Assembly (NCBI RefSeq): GCF_947493425.1
Contig: NZ_CANLRP010000021.1
Location: 1-64,000, forward strand
Length of the DNA stretch: 64,000 nt
Origin: an uncultured Microscilla sp.
GTDB lineage: Bacteria; Bacteroidota; Bacteroidia; Cytophagales; Microscillaceae
Direction of reading: 5' to 3'
The notes under the pieces were generated by a model that was not told the origin of the DNA, did not search any database, and saw only the letters and a program-made list of their open reading frames with translations. How positions within the stretch are numbered: position 1 is the stretch's first letter; every line of letters starts with the position of its first letter. Of this stretch, positions 43,801-52,607 are shown piece by piece. Both the position numbers and the translations under genes were made by a program.

Positions 43801-45717
43801 TCCACTACAGCCTCCATCAGCGTTGGGGCTTGACGCAGTATAAGAAGCAGGCAAATCAAACAAAACATTACAAGAGCCTACGGGTATTTCTTGGATGTCA
43901 GCATCATTACAATCATCTCGGTTTACTACATTGGTTACACAAACCCTTCCTGTCATATCGCCCGATGCCGTTACATTAATCACCCTTATAAAATAAGAGT
44001 CCCCAGGTACAGTGGTTATTTCCAGGTCTTCGGTACCGCCTGTTCCTGTACCCGTCACTAAGTTTGAGCAACTTAACAAAGTAAGTGAACTACAGTCGCC
44101 AGTATAAACCGCCAACACCGCATCTTGTCCCGCATCGTATTTATACTGTATGCGTGTTCGGGCAGTCAAAGCCTTAAAATTCATCCAACCATCCCGATAG
44201 TTGGCAGGTGCGCCAGCACAAGCGGGAAGGCTACGACTTTCGTTATCAATAAAACCAGTATTGGTTACATTGAAGTCTACATCACAGTCGCCTACTCCAA
44301 TGCCTATCGAAGTAAAACATAAATCTTCTTTGGTAAGTGTCCCATCCACTAAACACAAGGTGCCGTTAATGGTAGAAGCATCGGTTGGGTTACTTACATT
44401 GACTATGCGTACATAATAAGTGTCATTTGCCGGGGCTGTAAAAGTAATGGTTTCTATTCCTTCGGTGACTACATTGGAGCACTCCAGACGATTTGCAGGG
44501 GCTGTTCCTCCCCTATACACCTCCAGTGCTGTAGTAGTGGCTGTAGAAGGGTCGTTGTTGTCATTGTTGTATTTCACGGTCACTACTTGTCCATTGGTAG
44601 CCGTAAAAGCCCCCCAGGCATCAGAAGGAATACCTGGTGGAGTAGCACAAGGAATAGTAGTTGATCCATCATTTTGATTGAAAGCACCACCACCCGCAAA
44701 TAAGTTAAATTGGATATTACAGTCGCCAATCGTCAAGAGGTTGGCTGCTGCATTGGTGCCATTATCATAGGCTCTTTTGGTACTATTATAAAAACACAAG
44801 ACACCTTCCATATTTCCGGTATTGTTCATATTAATAACACGGATATAGTAGGTAGCGGTAGTGGGAGCAGTAAAATCTATTTTGGCAAAAGGTGAGGAGG
44901 TATTGTTACCATCGTAACAAACTTGTTGGTTTCCGCCAGTACCTGGATCAAGATCTACATCAGGACCTCCGTTTTCCCGATAAATTACGATAGCAGGAAA
45001 CACGCTGCTATTATCTGCCTGATACTCTACTGACAATACATCTCCGGCGGTGGCGTCAAAAGTAATCCAGGCGTCTTTATTTAACGCAGCATTGGCGGTT
45101 GGATTGATCGTGCTACAGCTTCCCCCAGGATCAGCAATGCCACTTTCGGTTCCATTTACATCAAAGCGAACATTACAAGAATTTACAGACAACTTTCTGG
45201 CAGCAAGGGCAGTAGCGGCATCATCGCTGGTGTATTTTTTCGTCACACAGAGAAAACCTTCTATGGAAGAACCTCCAAATACATTCATAATACGAATGTA
45301 ATAAGTCGTACTGGCAGCTAATCCGGTAGCCTCAAATTCATCGAGGTTGGCAGCTGAGTTTACGCAAGTACCTACTTGGGTCAGCCCGCCACAAGTACCA
45401 CTATAAATGGCAATGGCAGCATCCTGACTACCACTATTATTGGTGTAGCGAATCAGGTAGTCTCCGGCATCGTCTGTAGTAAAAGACGCCCAAGCATCTT
45501 TTGAATAGGCACAACCTGCCACAGGCTCTCCTGAGTCGGTAAAGGTGGAAGGGATATCAAATAAGACATTACAATCTCCCACATTGATTGATTTGGCTTC
45601 TGTACAAACATCTCCGGCGAATTGTACAGGTGGGATAATCTGGGCAATGGTGGCGTTACTTAGTACCACTGCCAAGAGTAAAACGAGTGTTCTTTTAAGG
45701 AAGTAACAACTATACAT
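40882..45717 (-). CDS. Giant T9SS-exported repeat protein (1611 aa)
   Basis: A signal peptide (about 1-25) is followed by seven repeats of about 140-165 residues. Each has an IxVGDCNVxFD-like opening, a KDAWxxFT centre and a YYIRVxNxxxxGxxxxxxCV end, and resembles the beta-sandwich domains found in bacterial pre-peptidase and carbohydrate-binding proteins. A distinct region of about 330 residues follows (from CTLGGERVRDGHFTAFD, near residue 1085) with the look of a carbohydrate-binding or laminin-G-like sandwich. The last 80 residues are a type A T9SS sorting domain (LKLIPNPATTSS ... GIYIIRVTQGSLIASKKLVV). It is likely secreted and cell-surface attached, acting as an adhesin or polymer binder. 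Cys residues are frequent and paired. Confidence 0.85.
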   Translation of the reverse strand: MYSCYFLKRTLVLLLAVVLSNATIAQIIPPVQFAGDVCTEAKSINVGDCNVLFDIPSTFTDSGEPVAGCAYSKDAWASFTTDDAGDYLIRYTNNSGSQDAAIAIYSGTCGGLTQVGTCVNSAANLDEFEATGLAASTTYYIRIMNVFGGSSIEGFLCVTKKYTSDDAATALAARKLSVNSCNVRFDVNGTESGIADPGGSCSTINPTANAALNKDAWITFDATAGDVLSVEYQADNSSVFPAIVIYRENGGPDVDLDPGTGGNQQVCYDGNNTSSPFAKIDFTAPTTATYYIRVINMNNTGNMEGVLCFYNSTKRAYDNGTNAAANLLTIGDCNIQFNLFAGGGAFNQNDGSTTIPCATPPGIPSDAWGAFTATNGQVVTVKYNNDNNDPSTATTTALEVYRGGTAPANRLECSNVVTEGIETITFTAPANDTYYVRIVNVSNPTDASTINGTLCLVDGTLTKEDLCFTSIGIGVGDCDVDFNVTNTGFIDNESRSLPACAGAPANYRDGWMNFKALTARTRIQYKYDAGQDAVLAVYTGDCSSLTLLSCSNLVTGTGTGGTEDLEITTVPGDSYFIRVINVTASGDMTGRVCVTNVVNRDDCNDADIQEIPVGSCNVLFDLPASYTASSPNADGGCSGGPFAVEKDAWARFTGNGGNVTISYESTDPNSNAFIEISRGTGCGARTLEACSGQNCNYSGAQTEQVTISNTTNGATYYIRVINTSSANGGVMTGYICVYNSSTVPPVAVTSKIATNTCASANTIEVGDCGLRMNILKSSAACASDLTNFTNSGEPLGACTPTIPIGAVTADAWSTFSAINTATHTIEYGNENQDLSAANDVAIAVYSGTCGGPLTFVACANDIGAGAEGVEKLTFPATAGVQYYIRMMNISANNTGTYGRLCVFEGTSLASDNCSAAPTLAIGTSDEQFNIESSYSLDGSNSAVISNCILSGAAEKDVWARFTTAADIDSTITVVYDNDDGDAIKSLDPDVVNVGVVIYEQTGADCSTLNLVACANSVGEGKETITFQTRNDGAGNIIPTTYYIRVISTNSSDAVQGKISIFPYLQCTLGGERVRDGHFTAFDKTYSGDNTNTTLLNAKQRVQVFASEYGYRPDVNGVSTRNELNPEGYYSVANTANNVHSAFYAYGYPYTGWGPNGSYCSSGGGVGSDACPYVSPTTIESSHGNDANLLIVNGRRQRGKFWCQTIYTLTPGNFYVFSAWFNSLIPTNRSSLDDPQLRITVCEGTATNPLYDGSAGSKGVTLTPADATLYETAHPGSIGTITAAETAANVVHRPIHPGINGRSGGISYPELAPSVPYGAARACGTNNIDLKILNSDVFLPESPDQWVPMRCIYKAPDAGNEGYDVNQINLCIENISATANGNDFGIDFISFRECTNSTDPQVRSVLQSTNCELTGNPTVLGIPLNIRLIELNGILRGNKVFLDWITLTEQGASRFEVERAVAGGEFKTLANINAKGYSDTPTPYNYVDTDLPLGQQVVFYRLKAFTVNNTFGYSPIVKVSIDALNDMKLKLIPNPATTSSDNAVLQFESPKLGEATVSISSIMGVQTNKFTVQTNAGLNRVVLPVKNLKAGIYIIRVTQGSLIASKKLVVNR

Positions 45718-46023
45718 TAATTTCAGATATTTTAAGGTAAAGCTTTTCAGGCTTTGAGTTGATTAAAAAAATTATTTGCAAGCAAAGACATTTACCTGCA
45801 AATATGTTTTATGTAAAAACTGGGCTATTCTGTTAACGATAAATTCTTGTTCTGGATAATTGGTAACTACTTTTTAACATTTGCTTTGTAATATTAGGAG
45901 GATTGACAAAAGCAATTATTACCAAAAAATCAGGTGTGCGAAGCCTTATTACTCAAATTTACTGATTTCTGTACAGTCGTATTTGTTATTAACAAAATTA
46001 TAATTACGCTCATTAGTTTTTTT
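45718..46023. other. Intergenic region between divergent T9SS cargo and barrel genes
   Basis: About 306 AT-rich bases lie between divergent starts and carry both promoters. An AGGAGG-like sequence near 45898 is not next to a start codon and is probably accidental. An in-frame extension of the downstream gene to 45934 is possible but lacks coding character. Confidence 0.4.
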
Positions 46024-46896
46024 ATGAATAAACCTATTTATTGCCTCCTCAATAGGTTTTTTTTAGTAATGGGTAAGTTTTTTTTAAGTTTCTGGCTCAG
46101 CTGTTTTGCTTCGCTTCCAATAGTGTGGGCTCAGCTCGAAAACCCAGCAATGGGTGGCAGAGCAAAAGGTATAGCCAATGCCTCAGTAGCAATACGTGAC
46201 CACTGGGCTATATTTAATAATATAGGAGGACTGGCTGGAATAAAAAAATATACAGGACAGATAGCCTACAATAACCGTTTTGGAATTGCCAATTTTCAAA
46301 CTTTTGCTTTGGGCATTACGGCTCCGGTCAAAGTGGGGGCAGCAGGCTTAAGTGTGTCTAGGTTTGGTGACAATCTATACAGCGAACAACGGATTGGACT
46401 AGGATATAGCCACCAAATAAAGAATGTAAGTCTGGGAGGCAAAATTAACTATGTACAGGTAAGTATTCAGGATTTAGGGAGCAAAGGCACACTGGTATTC
46501 GAATTTGGAGGTATTGCCCGACTAAGTAAAGAAGTGCTATTTGGAGCACATATTTATAATTTTAACCAAGGGGTATTTAATACCGCTTTGGGCGAAGAAG
46601 AAAAGCTTCCGGTAATTATGAAGGCAGGTATATCTTACCAGCCTTTGAGTGCACTCATGATTAATGCAGAAACTGAGAAAAACATAGACCTGCCCGCTAC
46701 TTTTAAAGTTGGGCTAGAGTATGAAATAGTGCCTCAAATATATGTCCGTACTGGTATACAAACCCAACCAATGACCAATTACTTTGGAGTAGGCTTTCAG
46801 CCCAAAAGATTTCATTTAAATTATGCCCTCACTACCAACAATCTGCTAGGCATCTCACACCATTTGTCATTTACTTATCAACTAGGTAAAAAATAG
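46024..46896 (+). CDS. PorV/PorQ-like outer-membrane barrel protein (290 aa)
   Basis: From ATG 46024 the protein is 290 residues with a signal peptide (about 1-36, ending VWAQ). The next segment, LENPAMGGRAKGIANASVAIRD followed by IFNNIGGLAG, matches the start of PorV/PorQ-like proteins (a FadL-fold group whose members act in the type IX secretion attachment complex), and the rest alternates hydrophobic strands to the end. It could also be an unrelated FadL-like barrel. The next gene follows within 20 bases on the same strand. An earlier start at 45934 adds 30 residues and is rejected. Confidence 0.65.
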   Translation: MNKPIYCLLNRFFLVMGKFFLSFWLSCFASLPIVWAQLENPAMGGRAKGIANASVAIRDHWAIFNNIGGLAGIKKYTGQIAYNNRFGIANFQTFALGITAPVKVGAAGLSVSRFGDNLYSEQRIGLGYSHQIKNVSLGGKINYVQVSIQDLGSKGTLVFEFGGIARLSKEVLFGAHIYNFNQGVFNTALGEEEKLPVIMKAGISYQPLSALMINAETEKNIDLPATFKVGLEYEIVPQIYVRTGIQTQPMTNYFGVGFQPKRFHLNYALTTNNLLGISHHLSFTYQLGKK

Positions 46897-46916
46897 CCTT
46901 TTAACCTTTTTTATAT

Positions 46917-49049
46917 ATGTTTAGTTATTTTTTATCAAAACGACAAAACAAGGTACTTGCCCTGTTTATTGTGCTACTTGTTGTGAGTCTTTTTAGTACT
47001 GTAAGGGCTCAAGATTACCCACGCCCGGCTATAGATATTGATAATTTCATTCAAGAGCTTTTTTCAGTACAAAGTGAAGATATCAACTACGAAGATGTAT
47101 ATGAAACACTTTTTCAGTTTTACCGGAGCCCGCTGAACCTCAACACCGCCAATCGCGAAGATTTGGAATCGCTGTTTGTATTATCTGAACTACAAATCAA
47201 TAGTTTGCTCAAGCACATTAACACCAATGGCAAGCTATTAAGCATCTATGAAATACAAGCCATTCCTCACTTTGACGCCACTACTATTTACCGTTTGTTG
47301 CCTTTTGTATTTGTTCGTCCGGCGGGTTTATACATCGATGCCCGCCCACTTTGGCAACGCATTTTACGGGAACGGGAAAGTAATTACTTGATTTTGCGTT
47401 ACGACCGTGTGTTGCAAAAGAAAAAAGGCTTTACCCCTGCCGACACCAACTCTAAAGGTGAACCCAACAGTCGTTATGAAGGCTCACCTGGCAGAATGTA
47501 TGCCCGCTATAGGGTAAGCCACCGCAAAGACTTCAGTTTGGGGTTTACTGTAGAAAAAGATGATGGTGAACAGTTAACTTGGGATACCCGCACCCGGCGT
47601 TACGGGGCAGATTTTCTCTCTTTCCACGCATTTGTTGAGAACCAAGGCAGGCTCAAAGCTTTGGCGCTGGGCGATTATCAACTACAGTTTGGGCAAAGTC
47701 TACTATTGGCAGGGGGATTTAATGTAGGTAAAGGAGCAGAAACAGTACAAACCATTCGCCGGAGTAACCTGGGCATAAGACCTTATACTTCTACACTAGA
47801 ATCAGGCTTTTTTAGAGGAGTAGCTGCTACCTACCAATTTAACAGGATTGAAGTAACCGGGTTTTATTCTTATAACTTAATGGATGCCAATGTACTAAAT
47901 AGTGGTGATACACTTTCGCAAACTGAAGCTTTCATTCAATCTTTTCAAACCAGTGGGTTTCACCGGACAGCCACCGAAATAAATGCCAAAGGCAATATAG
48001 GCGAACGCATTGTAGGCAGTAATGTGCTGTATAGAAGTAAAGATCGCAACTTTCAGGCAGGCGCTATTGTGTTACATACACGCTACAGTAAAGAGTTAAA
48101 ACGTGAAGACCGGATTTACAATAGATTTGAGTTTAATGGTCAAGAGAATTACAACCTTGGGGCACACCTGAGCTATAACTGGCAAAATTTCACTTTTTTT
48201 GGCGAAGGGGCTCAATCTAAAAGTGGTGGCAAAGGTGCTGTAGCAGGGTTTGTATCAAGCTTGGCACCCCACATAGAGCTGGCAATGCTTTATCGTAATT
48301 TTGACAAAAACTTTCATAGTTTTTACGGTTCGGCACTGGGCGAAAGCAGTCGCAACATCAATGAAGAAGGTATCTACTGGGGAATCAAGATAAGACCATT
48401 CAAAAAAATTCAGTTAGCAGCATACTACGATCGCTTTCGTTTTCCCTGGCTTAGATTCCAGGCAGACGCCCCCTCCAGTGGTCATGAGTTTCTAGCCAGA
48501 GCCAGTTATAAATTTTCTCGTCAAGTTCAACTATTTGGGCAATACAGAGAGGAAGTCAAACAAAAAAACCAACCCAACAATAGCAGCAATATCGATTTTT
48601 TAATCAACACTACCCGACGCAATTATATTATCAATCTAAACTACCGTATCCCCAGAATACTTACTTTACACTCCAGACTACAGATGAGCTCTTACCAGGA
48701 AGGTGATATGCCCATCACCCAGGGATACGCCCTAGTACAAGATGTAGGCTTTAAAGTGGGTAAATTTACTATTGATATCCGTTTTAGTTTATTTGATACC
48801 GAAGATTTTAACAATCGTCAATATGTGTTTGAAAAAGATGTCCTGTGGGCTTTCTCTATTCCTGCCTATAGTGGGGTAGGCTTTCGAAACTATGCCTTGG
48901 TACGCTACAGGCTTAGCCGAAAAATAAATATTTGGTTACGCTATGCACAGTTTAGTTATCGTAATCAAAACACGGTAGGTTCAGGTTTAGAAGAGGTGCA
49001 AGGCAGTATACGATCGGAGATAAAAGCACAGGTAAGGATAAAGTTTTAG
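46917..49049 (+). CDS. Exported helix-hairpin-helix protein with a large beta-rich barrel-like region (710 aa)
   Basis: Signal peptide (about 1-31), then a helix-hairpin-helix/ComEA-like segment near residues 60-135 (SPLNLNTANREDLESLFVLS, then LLSIYEIQAIPHFDATTIYR). The remaining 550 residues alternate aromatic and charged residues as in an outer-membrane beta-barrel, ending with a final aromatic residue. This combination is a recurrent Bacteroidota family annotated as HhH domain-containing protein; its role is unproven, though DNA handling or uptake at the outer membrane is an obvious guess. It follows the PorV/PorQ-like gene by 20 bases. Confidence 0.75.
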   Translation: MFSYFLSKRQNKVLALFIVLLVVSLFSTVRAQDYPRPAIDIDNFIQELFSVQSEDINYEDVYETLFQFYRSPLNLNTANREDLESLFVLSELQINSLLKHINTNGKLLSIYEIQAIPHFDATTIYRLLPFVFVRPAGLYIDARPLWQRILRERESNYLILRYDRVLQKKKGFTPADTNSKGEPNSRYEGSPGRMYARYRVSHRKDFSLGFTVEKDDGEQLTWDTRTRRYGADFLSFHAFVENQGRLKALALGDYQLQFGQSLLLAGGFNVGKGAETVQTIRRSNLGIRPYTSTLESGFFRGVAATYQFNRIEVTGFYSYNLMDANVLNSGDTLSQTEAFIQSFQTSGFHRTATEINAKGNIGERIVGSNVLYRSKDRNFQAGAIVLHTRYSKELKREDRIYNRFEFNGQENYNLGAHLSYNWQNFTFFGEGAQSKSGGKGAVAGFVSSLAPHIELAMLYRNFDKNFHSFYGSALGESSRNINEEGIYWGIKIRPFKKIQLAAYYDRFRFPWLRFQADAPSSGHEFLARASYKFSRQVQLFGQYREEVKQKNQPNNSSNIDFLINTTRRNYIINLNYRIPRILTLHSRLQMSSYQEGDMPITQGYALVQDVGFKVGKFTIDIRFSLFDTEDFNNRQYVFEKDVLWAFSIPAYSGVGFRNYALVRYRLSRKINIWLRYAQFSYRNQNTVGSGLEEVQGSIRSEIKAQVRIKF

Positions 49050-49382
49050 TATAAACTAACCCATATTCTACAATATGGGCTAATCTATAGATCAATAGTC
49101 CATAGTATTTAGTCCATAGTCCGTAGCTGATTCGAGTAAATATTTACCTTATTAAACCCTGTAAACCAGTAGTTTATACTAAAGTTGTTTACCTACTTTA
49201 TTTTTAAAAGGGTTTCAGTTTTAGGTCTACGCCGTGTAATTAAATAGTTTTTAAAATCATAACCTACTGATAACCAAGCCTCTGGCGAGTCCTTAGATAC
49301 CGATGTATATCGGTGCTCACCGAAGGTAATCAGTAGTCAACTTTGGCTAAAATCACTGCGGAGTATTGATAGATGCATTGTT
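49050..49382. other. Convergent intergenic region with short repeats
   Basis: 333 bases between convergent genes. A hairpin at 49060-49079 (CCCATATT/AATATGGG) may end the barrel operon. Three near-direct repeats of TAGTCCATAG/TAGTCCGTAG lie around 49097-49128, and a palindrome ACCGATGTATATCGGT at 49299-49314. No ORF is supported. Confidence 0.5.
49060..49079 (+). terminator. Possible terminator after the HhH protein gene
   Basis: Eight perfect base pairs with a CTAC loop. No T-run follows, so support is moderate. Confidence 0.45.
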
Positions 49383-49874
49383 TTACTTTTTAATACTATT
49401 CAGGACTTGACCTATGGCGTTGTCGTGCGCATCGGTTTTGCCCTTTACACCTATGGCAAACACAAACAACACATTATTGCCATTTTTTACAAATAACAAG
49501 CCTACCTCTACATCTTGCCCTTCTACCTGTCCGGTACCTTCTCCCATAAAGGCATCCATACCATTGATTTTGGTTTCTTTGCCTTCTCCTTTTTCTTTAA
49601 AGTTTTTTACCACGCTTTTGATTTGCTTTTCGGCCTCAGCCAATGCAGCATCAAAAGCACTTGCTGGGATATTTACAAAAGTCATGGCCACATTTTCGTC
49701 AGGGGTTACCATTGTCAATATATCATCGTCGTCTACTTCATGTTTCCAGGTGGCAGGCACCGTTACTTTAAGGCCACTTTTATGGGTCAACTGGGTTTGC
49801 GCTTTTACAGTCATCGATCCCATAAAAAATAGGGTCAATACAAGAGATAGTTTAGAGAATAGGTTCGTTTTCAT
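49383..49874 (-). CDS. Exported hypothetical protein (163 aa)
   Basis: The start at MKTNLFSKL (49874) gives a classical signal peptide ending VKAQ; an earlier start adds 22 non-signal residues. The mature part begins with TQLTHKSGLKVTVPATWKHE and runs through alternating strands and helices (ALAEAEKQIKSVVKNFKEK), similar to the small single-domain exported proteins with a DUF1795-like fold. No catalytic motif. The SPOR-like protein gene lies 85 bases upstream on the same strand. Confidence 0.6.
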   Translation of the reverse strand: MKTNLFSKLSLVLTLFFMGSMTVKAQTQLTHKSGLKVTVPATWKHEVDDDDILTMVTPDENVAMTFVNIPASAFDAALAEAEKQIKSVVKNFKEKGEGKETKINGMDAFMGEGTGQVEGQDVEVGLLFVKNGNNVLFVFAIGVKGKTDAHDNAIGQVLNSIKK

Positions 49875-49958
49875 TTTTTTAATATTAGTGAGCTTGTTTA
49901 AGTTTGTAAAGTTTTCATTACAAACGACTTCAGACAACATTGGTTGTTATATAAGAAA

Positions 49959-50564
49959 CTATTTCCAGGGGTTTGAATAGGTGGCAAACCATATTGTAAT
50001 CCGATCGGGTACCAAAGAGATATCACCAAAACGTTTTTTAAGTTTCTCACGGGCTTTTTCAGCATTTTGCTTGTTAGTAAAATCTCCAGCTTTTACAATA
50101 TAGTTAGGGTTTTTGAACGTCAAATAAGACCTCCATTTACCATAGTTTTTGTATATAAGTTCGCGGGTTCTCACTGCTTTTTTATGCGAAACTCCCCGGT
50201 ATACAATGATCCGGTATCCTGCCATTCTTTTCAAAGTTTGGGTGGGCTCTCCATCTGGAAACCAACCCGCAAAAACTGAGTCAAGGCGGGCATTGACCAC
50301 ATAAGGCAACAAAGGTAATGATGTATTGAGATGTATAACTACTGAGTCGCTGGGGATGGCATTGGCAGGGTGATAACTGAACCTAAACAAGTTGTATTCA
50401 CGGGCTCTTGTAAAAACACTATCTGGAGTCGTGGTAGGATTAGTTTGGGCTTGTAAAGTAGCATAAGTTCCGTTGATGCCAACTATTACACAATAGCAAA
50501 GTAACCACTGCAGATAAAAAAATTTCGATTTACGTAACAACATTTTCTTTATTATTTTTAGCAT
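49959..50564 (-). CDS. Exported protein with SPOR-like C-terminal domain (201 aa)
   Basis: A signal-anchor or signal peptide (about 15-40) is followed by a spacer and, in the last 85 residues, a peptidoglycan-binding SPOR-like pattern: GYRIIVYRGVSHKKAVR, then a short helix, NYIVKAGDFTNKQNAEKAREKL and FGDISLVPDRI. SPOR domains bind denuded glycan strands in the periplasm. The N-terminal half has no recognised domain. It is divergent from pspA. Confidence 0.65.
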   Translation of the reverse strand: MLKIIKKMLLRKSKFFYLQWLLCYCVIVGINGTYATLQAQTNPTTTPDSVFTRAREYNLFRFSYHPANAIPSDSVVIHLNTSLPLLPYVVNARLDSVFAGWFPDGEPTQTLKRMAGYRIIVYRGVSHKKAVRTRELIYKNYGKWRSYLTFKNPNYIVKAGDFTNKQNAEKAREKLKKRFGDISLVPDRITIWFATYSNPWK

Positions 50565-50654
50565 TTAATCTCAAAGCGCAACTTTTACATTCAAAAAAAA
50601 GTTTGTATTATTATACATATTTTGGTTTAAATACCACAAACTGCAACAAACATT

Positions 50655-51344
50655 ATGGGAATATTTAAAAGAATAAAGGATATAGTAAAGTCTAATGTGA
50701 ATGATCGTCTGGACAAAATTGAAGAAAAAAACCCAGAAAAGATGATCAAACAAGTAGTAACTGACATGCAAAAGGCGGTAGCTCAGGCAACATCGGCTTT
50801 GGCAACGGCTATGAGTCAGGAACGAAAGATGGAGCACGAATATAAGAAAAATGCCAGTGCTGCTAAAAACTGGGAACATAAGGCGATGCAGGCTTTGCAG
50901 GCTGGTAGCGAAGACGTTGCCCGTCAGTGTTTATCAAAAAAGAGCGAAGCCGAAACCCAAGCCAATCAATATAAAACAATGTTTGAGCGCTCACAGACCG
51001 ATACTGTAAAGCTACGCGAACAGGTACAAGACCTGAAAACTAAGCTTCAGGACGCTAAAAACAAGGAAAGCATGCTCATTGCTCGTGGAAAAGCAGCTCA
51101 AGCCCGCACCAAAATGGCAAAAGAGCTGGGCAATGGCGTTGACGCAGAAAGTGCTTTGGGCAAGTTTGATAAATACGAAGAAAAAATTATGAAGGCCGAA
51201 GCCGAGGCAGAAGCTTACGAGAGTTTGGGCAGTGCAGACAAAGCATTAGACGACGAAATAAAACAAATAAGTGCTGACAATAATGTAGATGATGACTTGG
51301 CCAAACTAAGAGCCAAAATGAACAATCAGGGCACTGATCAGTAG
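50655..51344 (+). CDS. pspA: PspA/IM30-family membrane-stress protein
   Basis: This 229-residue, almost entirely helical and charged protein opens with MGIFKRIKDIVKSNVNDRLD, the amphipathic helix of PspA/Vipp1, followed by ESCRT-III-like coiled coils. MIKQVVTDMQKAVAQATSALA and the KSEAETQANQYKTMFERSQ stretch match the family. PspA/IM30 oligomers support inner-membrane integrity under stress. No pspBC regulators are next to it. It ends in an intrinsic terminator. Confidence 0.9.
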   Translation: MGIFKRIKDIVKSNVNDRLDKIEEKNPEKMIKQVVTDMQKAVAQATSALATAMSQERKMEHEYKKNASAAKNWEHKAMQALQAGSEDVARQCLSKKSEAETQANQYKTMFERSQTDTVKLREQVQDLKTKLQDAKNKESMLIARGKAAQARTKMAKELGNGVDAESALGKFDKYEEKIMKAEAEAEAYESLGSADKALDDEIKQISADNNVDDDLAKLRAKMNNQGTDQ

Positions 51345-51408
51345 TCGATTTTATAATATTCTCTAGTGTTGCTTTGCTTTTGATCCACACTCAATGAATA
51401 AATTATCT

Positions 51409-51456
51409 AGCAGAAGCCCACCTTTTTCACCAAAGGCAACGGCTTCTGCTTTTTTA
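51409..51456 (+). terminator. Intrinsic terminator after pspA
   Basis: AGCAGAAGCC (51409-51418) pairs with GGCTTCTGCT (51441-51450), and a run of six Ts follows. Confidence 0.9.
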
Positions 51457-51576
51457 TTTTTGAATACCTGTTTTCAAAGCTTGCCCTGAGTAATTTCTCA
51501 ATTTTGATAAATTTGCCCTAAAGGTGCAAGATGGGGAAACCATGTACAGTAATATACATCGTTTCCCTGATTAAAA

Positions 51577-52437
51577 TTATTCACGTTGGCGACGTTTGGG
51601 TATGGCCAGTTTTATTTCGTCTACTCCAATAATTATTTTACGATCTTTGTATAAGCCCCCAATGGCTTTTTTAAATACTTTTTTACTCATTTGCAGTTGT
51701 TCATACACTTCTTCAGGGGCACTCTTGTCCGACAATGGCAACTTGCCACCACGCTCATTCAATACGCGTAGAATAGTTTCTGCCGCTGGCTCTACTTGCC
51801 CATAACCATCGGGTTGCAAACGTACATCTACCCTAAAGTCATCCCAACGAATCTTCTTTACATAGCCTTTAGTCTGTTCACCGGGCTCAAGGTTACGAAA
51901 AACCTCGTTTTTGTATAACAAACCCAAAAATTGCTTATTTACAATGACCTGGTACCCCATATAGGTAGAGTCGCATACAGTAATATCTACTTCTTGCCCT
52001 TCCTCCAACTCAGTAAGTACACTGTCTTCGAGATAGCGCCCCACTTTGGTAGTAGACACTATACGGTTGGTTTTGTCGTCTACGTATATCCGCACCAAGT
52101 AATGAGAGCCCGTATACACTTTACGTTTTTGTTCGCTGTAAGGCAACATTAAGTCTTTGGGTAAACCCCAGTCTAAAAAAGCCCCCACCTTAGACACTGC
52201 CACCGCTTTGAGGTAAGCAAACTCCCCTACCTTGGCTTTGGGCGTATCGGTAGTAGCTACAATTCGGTCTTCAGAGTCAAAATATACAAAAGCTTCTATT
52301 TCATCGCCTATTTGGGCATCTTCGGGTACATACCTGGCAGGCATCAATACTTCTGTTCCATCATCGTCTATCAAATAGACACCAAAATCTACTTCGCGGT
52401 TAATTCTTAAGCGATTATGTTCGCCGTATTTTATCAT
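51577..52437 (-). CDS. cvfB: CvfB-family S1-type RNA-binding protein
   Basis: This 286-residue protein contains repeated S1-like beta-barrels (about 1-65, 65-135 and 145-215), with VGDEIEAFVYFDSEDRIVATT, VGEFAYLKAVAVSKVGAFLDWGLPKDLMLP and LYKNEVFRNLEPGEQTKGYVKKI, and a C-terminal winged-helix segment (VYEQLQMSKKVFKKAIGGLYKD). That order and length match CvfB (YitL), which affects virulence gene expression in Gram-positives and presumably binds RNA. It stands alone. Confidence 0.88.
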   Translation of the reverse strand: MIKYGEHNRLRINREVDFGVYLIDDDGTEVLMPARYVPEDAQIGDEIEAFVYFDSEDRIVATTDTPKAKVGEFAYLKAVAVSKVGAFLDWGLPKDLMLPYSEQKRKVYTGSHYLVRIYVDDKTNRIVSTTKVGRYLEDSVLTELEEGQEVDITVCDSTYMGYQVIVNKQFLGLLYKNEVFRNLEPGEQTKGYVKKIRWDDFRVDVRLQPDGYGQVEPAAETILRVLNERGGKLPLSDKSAPEEVYEQLQMSKKVFKKAIGGLYKDRKIIIGVDEIKLAIPKRRQRE

Positions 52438-52607
52438 AGTAATTCAAACTTCAGAGTAAAGGTTATAAATCATTATTAATCAACGATGTAAGCATAGCCC
52501 CCAACGTCAAATCAATCACAACCCAATAATAAAGTGGCAAGTTAACACAAATTGCGCATGAGGACACGCGCAATCGATATAAAAGTAAGGGTTGATATAG
52601 AGCGCCC

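Noticed and set aside
45934-46023. N-terminal extension of the PorV/PorQ-like protein
   Set aside because: The internal ATG at 46024 gives a proper signal peptide; the extension is AT-rich and would bury it.
50571-50879. Minus-strand ORF opposite pspA
   Set aside because: It is antisense to a gene with clear family motifs and has no features of its own.
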